Below, in pieces: positions 14,198 through 17,565 of a stretch of 17,565 bases of DNA; position 1 is the stretch's first letter, and every line of letters starts with the position of its first letter. The notes beneath the pieces were generated by a model, which was not told where the DNA came from, ran no database searches, and saw only the letters and a program-made list of their open reading frames with translations. Origin of the DNA: Pseudomonadota bacterium (GTDB lineage: Bacteria; Pseudomonadota; Alphaproteobacteria; Rhizobiales; Beijerinckiaceae). Position numbers and translations under genes: made by a program. The DNA is taken from contig JAEXGT010000076.1 of the NCBI GenBank assembly GCA_023450615.1, positions 1 through 17,565 of the forward strand. Direction: 5' to 3'.

Positions 14198-15358
14198 TCA
14201 AAGCTCGCCGCGAAAGGCGCGGTGTTGGAGGGAGGCGAAGAGAGCGTCGAGTTGGGCATAGTGTTCTAAATATTGGCCCCTCAACTGGCTGATTTGAGAG
14301 ACCCGTGCCGCAAACTGCTGCTGAAGCGCAATTGGCGGGAAAGGCAGTTTCAACTCCCGGAGCCTACCCATGCTAATGCGGAGGCGCGTTTGCCCGAGGA
14401 TCTTACTTTGTGCCATCCGCTCGACGGAAGGGATGTTTAGTAGTGCCGCAACAAATTCAGGGGTGCAGACTTCCGGATTAACCCGCATCTGGACACAGTC
14501 TGCTTTGTTGAGAGCAACAGGGATATAAGACGGCTGAATGCAAGCCCGTAGATTAGGGTCCCCAAGTGTTCCGATGAGAACATCTCCTGGCAGGCAGGTA
14601 TGCTTCTTCAGACGGAAGAAGTGCTCCTCAGAGATATAGGCTTTGTCGCCGTCTATGAACTTTCCAGTCCCGATATTCTGGAGACGAATAACGCGTATCC
14701 CCCGTTCAACATAGTGTTCAGATTTTAGATTGGAACCGAAGGGGCCGTCTGAGAACACAACGCTTGCCTGTCCAAGCGAAAGTGTAGGGAAACCATGCAG
14801 GTTTGTTGCGGGGTCTCCAAACATCGAGAGGAAATTAGAAGCTATCAGTTTTTCTACATTGTCTAAGGCTTCTCGCCGTTTGCGTCGCAGCGCATCGGCT
14901 AGATCGAGGATCGCCGCAATCCGCCGCTGTTCCTCAAGTGGCGGAAGCGGGATCTCAATGTTTCGAATTTCTTTGGCAGATAAGTGCTTCACGGTGACAT
15001 ACGGCGTCTTGTCCTCAATTTTTTTGAGTGCTGCGGGCAAAAAGCGGAACAGGTAACCATCCAAGAGCTTGCCGTTACTGGATTTTACACGGCAGACACG
15101 TTGGTTCAGTAGCGCCTTTCCTCCAACCCAACGCGAGCAATTGAACTCGCCATCCATGCCGATGAGGATGTCTCCATCTTTGATGAGGAAATGTTCCTCA
15201 AAGTCGCCGTCGTAGAACGTTTCGGTCCTTCCTGGCAGTACATCCCGAATACGTATAAGCGGAAGGCCACGGCTTTCGGTATTGAACCGATCTGATTTGA
15301 AGGCAAAGCCTGAGAGTACATCTATGTGGTCTCCAAGCGTGGCATTAGGCCAACTCAT
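14198..15358 (-). CDS. hsdS: Type I restriction-modification specificity subunit
   Basis: HsdS recognises the two-part DNA target and holds the methyltransferase and restriction subunits together. The 386-residue protein has the normal two-half layout: target domain 1 (about 1-135), a conserved helical spacer with PLPPLEEQRRIAAILD (137-152), target domain 2 (about 186-335), and a second conserved region with PFPPIALQQQFAARV (339-353). The halves show matching motifs, IRIRDVLPG/IRLQNIGTG and GDILIGMDG/GDVLIGTLGD. The start ATG overlaps the hsdM stop by four bases. The target sequence cannot be read from the protein. DNA within the target domains is distinctly poorer in GC (29 of 60 bases at 14641-14700, against 43 of 60 at 1201-1260 in gyrA), consistent with exchange of specificity domains. 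Confidence 0.95.
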   Translation of the reverse strand: MSWPNATLGDHIDVLSGFAFKSDRFNTESRGLPLIRIRDVLPGRTETFYDGDFEEHFLIKDGDILIGMDGEFNCSRWVGGKALLNQRVCRVKSSNGKLLDGYLFRFLPAALKKIEDKTPYVTVKHLSAKEIRNIEIPLPPLEEQRRIAAILDLADALRRKRREALDNVEKLIASNFLSMFGDPATNLHGFPTLSLGQASVVFSDGPFGSNLKSEHYVERGIRVIRLQNIGTGKFIDGDKAYISEEHFFRLKKHTCLPGDVLIGTLGDPNLRACIQPSYIPVALNKADCVQMRVNPEVCTPEFVAALLNIPSVERMAQSKILGQTRLRISMGRLRELKLPFPPIALQQQFAARVSQISQLRGQYLEHYAQLDALFASLQHRAFRGEL

Positions 15359-16908
15359 CCCACCATCTCCTCCAGCTTCGCCAGCCCTTCGGCGATCTCC
15401 GCCTCGAGCCGCTTCAGCTCGCGGATGATGTCCGCAGGTGCTTCGTGATGCACTTCCTCGTGCTCCACCTCCTTGTAGCGGTTGAGCGATAGGTCGTAGG
15501 CGCCGTCCTTCGCAATGTCGGCCTTCGGCACGCAGAAGCTCTGAGCCGTGCGCGGGCGTTCGCGTTCCGCGCCGTCGCGCTCCTCCCAGCGCATCGCCAC
15601 GTCCGGGAGGTTGTTCCGGGTGTGCTCGCCATCCGTCAGCGGTGTGTCCGGCGTTGGGCCGAGCTTCTCCTCCGGCAGAAGCGGCTGGCGCTTGTCATCG
15701 AGGGACCAGCCGTCGGCTTCCACATCGTAGAACCACACGTGATCCGTGCCGCCGACGCCTGTCTTGGTGAAGAGGAGGATCGCGGTAGAGACGCCCGCAT
15801 AGGGGCGGAAGACGCCGGAGGGCAGCTTGATGACGGCATCGAGCTTGTGCTCCTCCACCAGCATCTTGCGCAGGGCCTTGTGGGCCGTGGAGGAGCCGAA
15901 GAGGACGCCGTCCGGCACGATCACCGCCGCGCGTCCGCCGGTCTTCATGAGGCGCAGGAAAAGCGCGAGGAAGAGAAGTTCGGTCTTCTTGGTCTTGACG
16001 ATCCGATGCAGGTCTTTTGCGCTAGACTCATAGTCGAGAGCGCCCGCGAAGGGCGGATTGGCGAGGATGAGGCTGTAGCGGCCCGCTTCACCGGCATTGT
16101 CTTCGGCCAGCGAATCCCGCGCCACGATGGCGGGGTTCTCGATCCCGTGCAGGATCATGTTCATCGAACCGATGCGCAGCATGGTCGGGTCGAAGTCGAA
16201 GCCGTGGAAGGCGTCCTCGTGGAAATGCTTGCGCAAGGCAGGATCGCGGAAGATTTCCGGGTGATGCCCGCGCAGGTATTCGCCCGCAGCCACGAGGAAG
16301 CCGCAGGTTCCGGCAGCGGGATCGCAGATCGTGTCCGTCGGCTTCGGCTCGGTCAACTCCACCATGAGCTTGATGATGTGGCGCGGCGTGCGGAACTGGC
16401 CGTTCTGACCGGCGCTCGCGATCATGCCGAGCATGTATTCGTAGATGTCGCCCTTGGTGTCGCGGTCGTCCATCTTCACTGCGTCGAGCTTCTCCACTAC
16501 TTTGGCGAGGAGACCGGGGGAGGGGATGCCGAAACGGGCATCTTTCATGTGCTTACCGACCGCCGAGTCCCGCCCGTTCAGATCGCGGATGAAGGGGAAG
16601 ACATGCTCGTCGACCACCTTGAACATTTCGCGCGGCTCGAAGGTCTTGAACCGGGACCAGCGCAGGTCGTCATAAGGCCGCCCGCCATCCTCGCCACGGC
16701 CGTCCTTCCCTTCCGGAAAGATGCGGCGCTCCATGGGGATCTTCAGGGTGGCGGCCTTGCGCTCCTCCAGGGTGTGCAACTCGTCCAGCCGCTTGATGAA
16801 GAGCAGATACGTGATCTGCTCCATGACCGCGAGCGGGTTCGACAGGCCCCCGGCCCAGAAGTCATCCCAGATCGACTTGATCTGGCTTCGAATCTCACCA
16901 ACCAGCAT
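15355..16908 (-). CDS. hsdM: Type I restriction-modification methyltransferase subunit
   Basis: HsdM adds a methyl group to the N6 of adenine in the target, protecting the host, and also forms the core of the restriction complex. The 517-residue product is normal for the family. It opens with the helical N-terminal domain (IWDDFW, YLLFIKRLDE), followed by the S-adenosylmethionine motif DPAAGTCGFL from residue 196 and the catalytic NPPF at 284-287. GQFRTPRHI near 170-180 and VPDGVLFG complete the signature. The C-terminus is a charged coiled coil that should meet HsdS. It is the first gene of the operon, with GAGGG just upstream of the ATG, and overlaps hsdS by ATGA. The 150 bases before it separate it from dnaE2 on the same strand. 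Confidence 0.97.
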   Translation of the reverse strand: MLVGEIRSQIKSIWDDFWAGGLSNPLAVMEQITYLLFIKRLDELHTLEERKAATLKIPMERRIFPEGKDGRGEDGGRPYDDLRWSRFKTFEPREMFKVVDEHVFPFIRDLNGRDSAVGKHMKDARFGIPSPGLLAKVVEKLDAVKMDDRDTKGDIYEYMLGMIASAGQNGQFRTPRHIIKLMVELTEPKPTDTICDPAAGTCGFLVAAGEYLRGHHPEIFRDPALRKHFHEDAFHGFDFDPTMLRIGSMNMILHGIENPAIVARDSLAEDNAGEAGRYSLILANPPFAGALDYESSAKDLHRIVKTKKTELLFLALFLRLMKTGGRAAVIVPDGVLFGSSTAHKALRKMLVEEHKLDAVIKLPSGVFRPYAGVSTAILLFTKTGVGGTDHVWFYDVEADGWSLDDKRQPLLPEEKLGPTPDTPLTDGEHTRNNLPDVAMRWEERDGAERERPRTAQSFCVPKADIAKDGAYDLSLNRYKEVEHEEVHHEAPADIIRELKRLEAEIAEGLAKLEEMVG

Positions 16909-16935
16909 GATGCCCTCTATCCATTCTGCCGCTAG

Positions 16936-16963
16936 GCCATACCGATTGGGGCGGCATGGTCAA
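16936..16963 (-). promoter_or_regulatory. Weak candidate promoter of the hsdM operon
   Basis: On the minus strand, TTGACC (16958-16963) is a good -35 element; 16 bases further on is TATGGC (16936-16941), a poor -10. The distance to the hsdM start would give a leader of about 20 bases. No other convincing pair is seen in the 150-base gap, so either this promoter is used or the operon is read from beyond dnaE2. Confidence 0.3.
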
Positions 16964-17058
16964 TCTGTTCTTGTGGTAGGAACTTTTGGTTGATGGACCG
17001 TGAAGGCTGGCGGATGGGCTCCAGATGATCGCGAACCGGTTTCTGATTTGCGTATGTC

Positions 17059-17565
17059 CTAACGGAAGTTTCGGGCGGTCACACTGATACTTGGCTCTTG
17101 CTGTTCATCCAGGGCTTGGTCGAGGGGCCGATCAAACATGTCCTTGGACCTAGTCCTGAGGCTATCACAGGTTGCCCCGTTAGGGTCGTCACGATGCCCA
17201 TTGCCCATGGGCAAGGGATCGTTCCTGTTCCCAATCGACCGCAGAAGGTTGGACAGGTCTATGAAATGCTCGGCTATCAGGTGAAGGACCTCACCCTCCC
17301 GCTGAAGACGGCCGCGGCATCCGATGAGGCTGGAGGACAGGATCAGCCGTCTCTGCTTCTCGAACAGGGCCGACCAGATCACGAGGTTGGCAACGTCGGT
17401 CTCATCCTCGATGGTCATGAAGGTGACGCCCTTGGCTGAGCCCGGTTTCTGGCGCACCAGTATCAGACCGGTCACCGTAATCCTTTGCCCATCCCGAATC
17501 TGCCTGAGGTTGGCGCAGGGGACAATGCGGCGCTCATCAAGTTCATGGCGCAGGAAGGCGAGGGG
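17059..17565 (-). CDS. dnaE2: Error-prone DNA polymerase DnaE2 (ImuC), C-terminal part
   Basis: Only the last 168 residues are in the window; the gene runs on past the right edge with no start here. The piece begins PLAFLRHELDERR and passes into an OB-fold with VTGLILVRQKPGSAKG and FMTIEDETDVANLVIW, then ends in SVTARNFR. This is the characteristic C-terminus of DnaE2/ImuC, the alpha-subunit-like polymerase that works with ImuA and ImuB in damage-induced mutagenesis in many bacteria lacking PolV. The imuA and imuB genes usually lie just upstream, so they would be outside the window. The frame is open and the conserved motifs intact, so the gene is cut by the window rather than broken. hsdM follows 150 bases downstream on the same strand. 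Confidence 0.93.
   Translation of the reverse strand, partial: PLAFLRHELDERRIVPCANLRQIRDGQRITVTGLILVRQKPGSAKGVTFMTIEDETDVANLVIWSALFEKQRRLILSSSLIGCRGRLQREGEVLHLIAEHFIDLSNLLRSIGNRNDPLPMGNGHRDDPNGATCDSLRTRSKDMFDRPLDQALDEQQEPSISVTARNFR

Noticed and set aside
15622..16935. 437-codon frame antisense to hsdM
   Set aside because: hsdM on the other strand has all methyltransferase motifs; this frame has none and would run head-on into the operon.
8124..17058. Search for an att-type direct repeat of the tRNA-Lys 3' end near the far border of the defence operon
   Set aside because: By eye, no copy of TTCGAGTCCCAG or CGCGCTCACCA was found near 16909-17058, and no integrase is present, so no integrative element is claimed.
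17059..17475. Separate 138-aa gene starting at 17475
   Set aside because: The same frame stays open to the window edge and matches the DnaE2 C-terminus, so the GTG is an internal valine codon.

Overview
The window reads as chromosome from a GC-rich alphaproteobacterium, most likely of the Rhizobiales/Methylobacteriaceae type (Microvirga or a relative is my inference). Signs of this are the alphaproteobacterial form of GyrA with an acidic insertion in its C-terminal domain, the gyrA-coaD-cyclophilin-cyclophilin-queA-tgt order, a DnaE2-type error-prone polymerase, and long antisense shadow ORFs typical of high-GC coding DNA. The genus cannot be fixed from the window alone.

Bases 1-516 hold no gene I can support and form the upstream region of gyrA, rich in inverted repeats. 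From 517 to about 8200, all large genes lie on the plus strand and are housekeeping: gyrA with a clear terminator, coaD, a secreted cyclophilin, a small exported protein with a possible TonB/TolA-like fold translationally coupled to it, a cytosolic cyclophilin, then the queuosine genes queA and tgt, and finally tRNA-Lys(UUU) with its own good promoter. A very small membrane-type ORF (29 codons) with a strong ribosome binding site lies divergently in the gyrA-coaD gap. The Tgt protein keeps its catalytic aspartates but has lost three of the four residues that bind zinc in characterised bacterial Tgt.

From 8392 to 16908 everything is on the minus strand and makes one defence operon, read in the order hsdM, hsdS, a small GIY-YIG-like protein, a DUF262-HNH protein and hsdR. 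HsdM, HsdS and HsdR together make a complete type I restriction-modification enzyme. The two genes between hsdS and hsdR are not part of that enzyme: one resembles single-chain GmrSD/BrxU-type type IV restriction nucleases, which attack modified DNA, and the other looks like a small nuclease-fold protein. The layout suggests a two-layer defence in which the type I enzyme cuts unmodified foreign DNA and the embedded genes act on phage that carry modified DNA or otherwise evade it. That functional reading is inference.

The right end (17059-17565, minus strand) is the C-terminal part of dnaE2/imuC, cut by the window edge. The defence operon therefore sits between a tRNA-Lys gene and dnaE2, a plausible acquisition site, but no integrase, transposase or att-like repeat was found in the window. 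No CRISPR array, rRNA or insertion sequence was seen.
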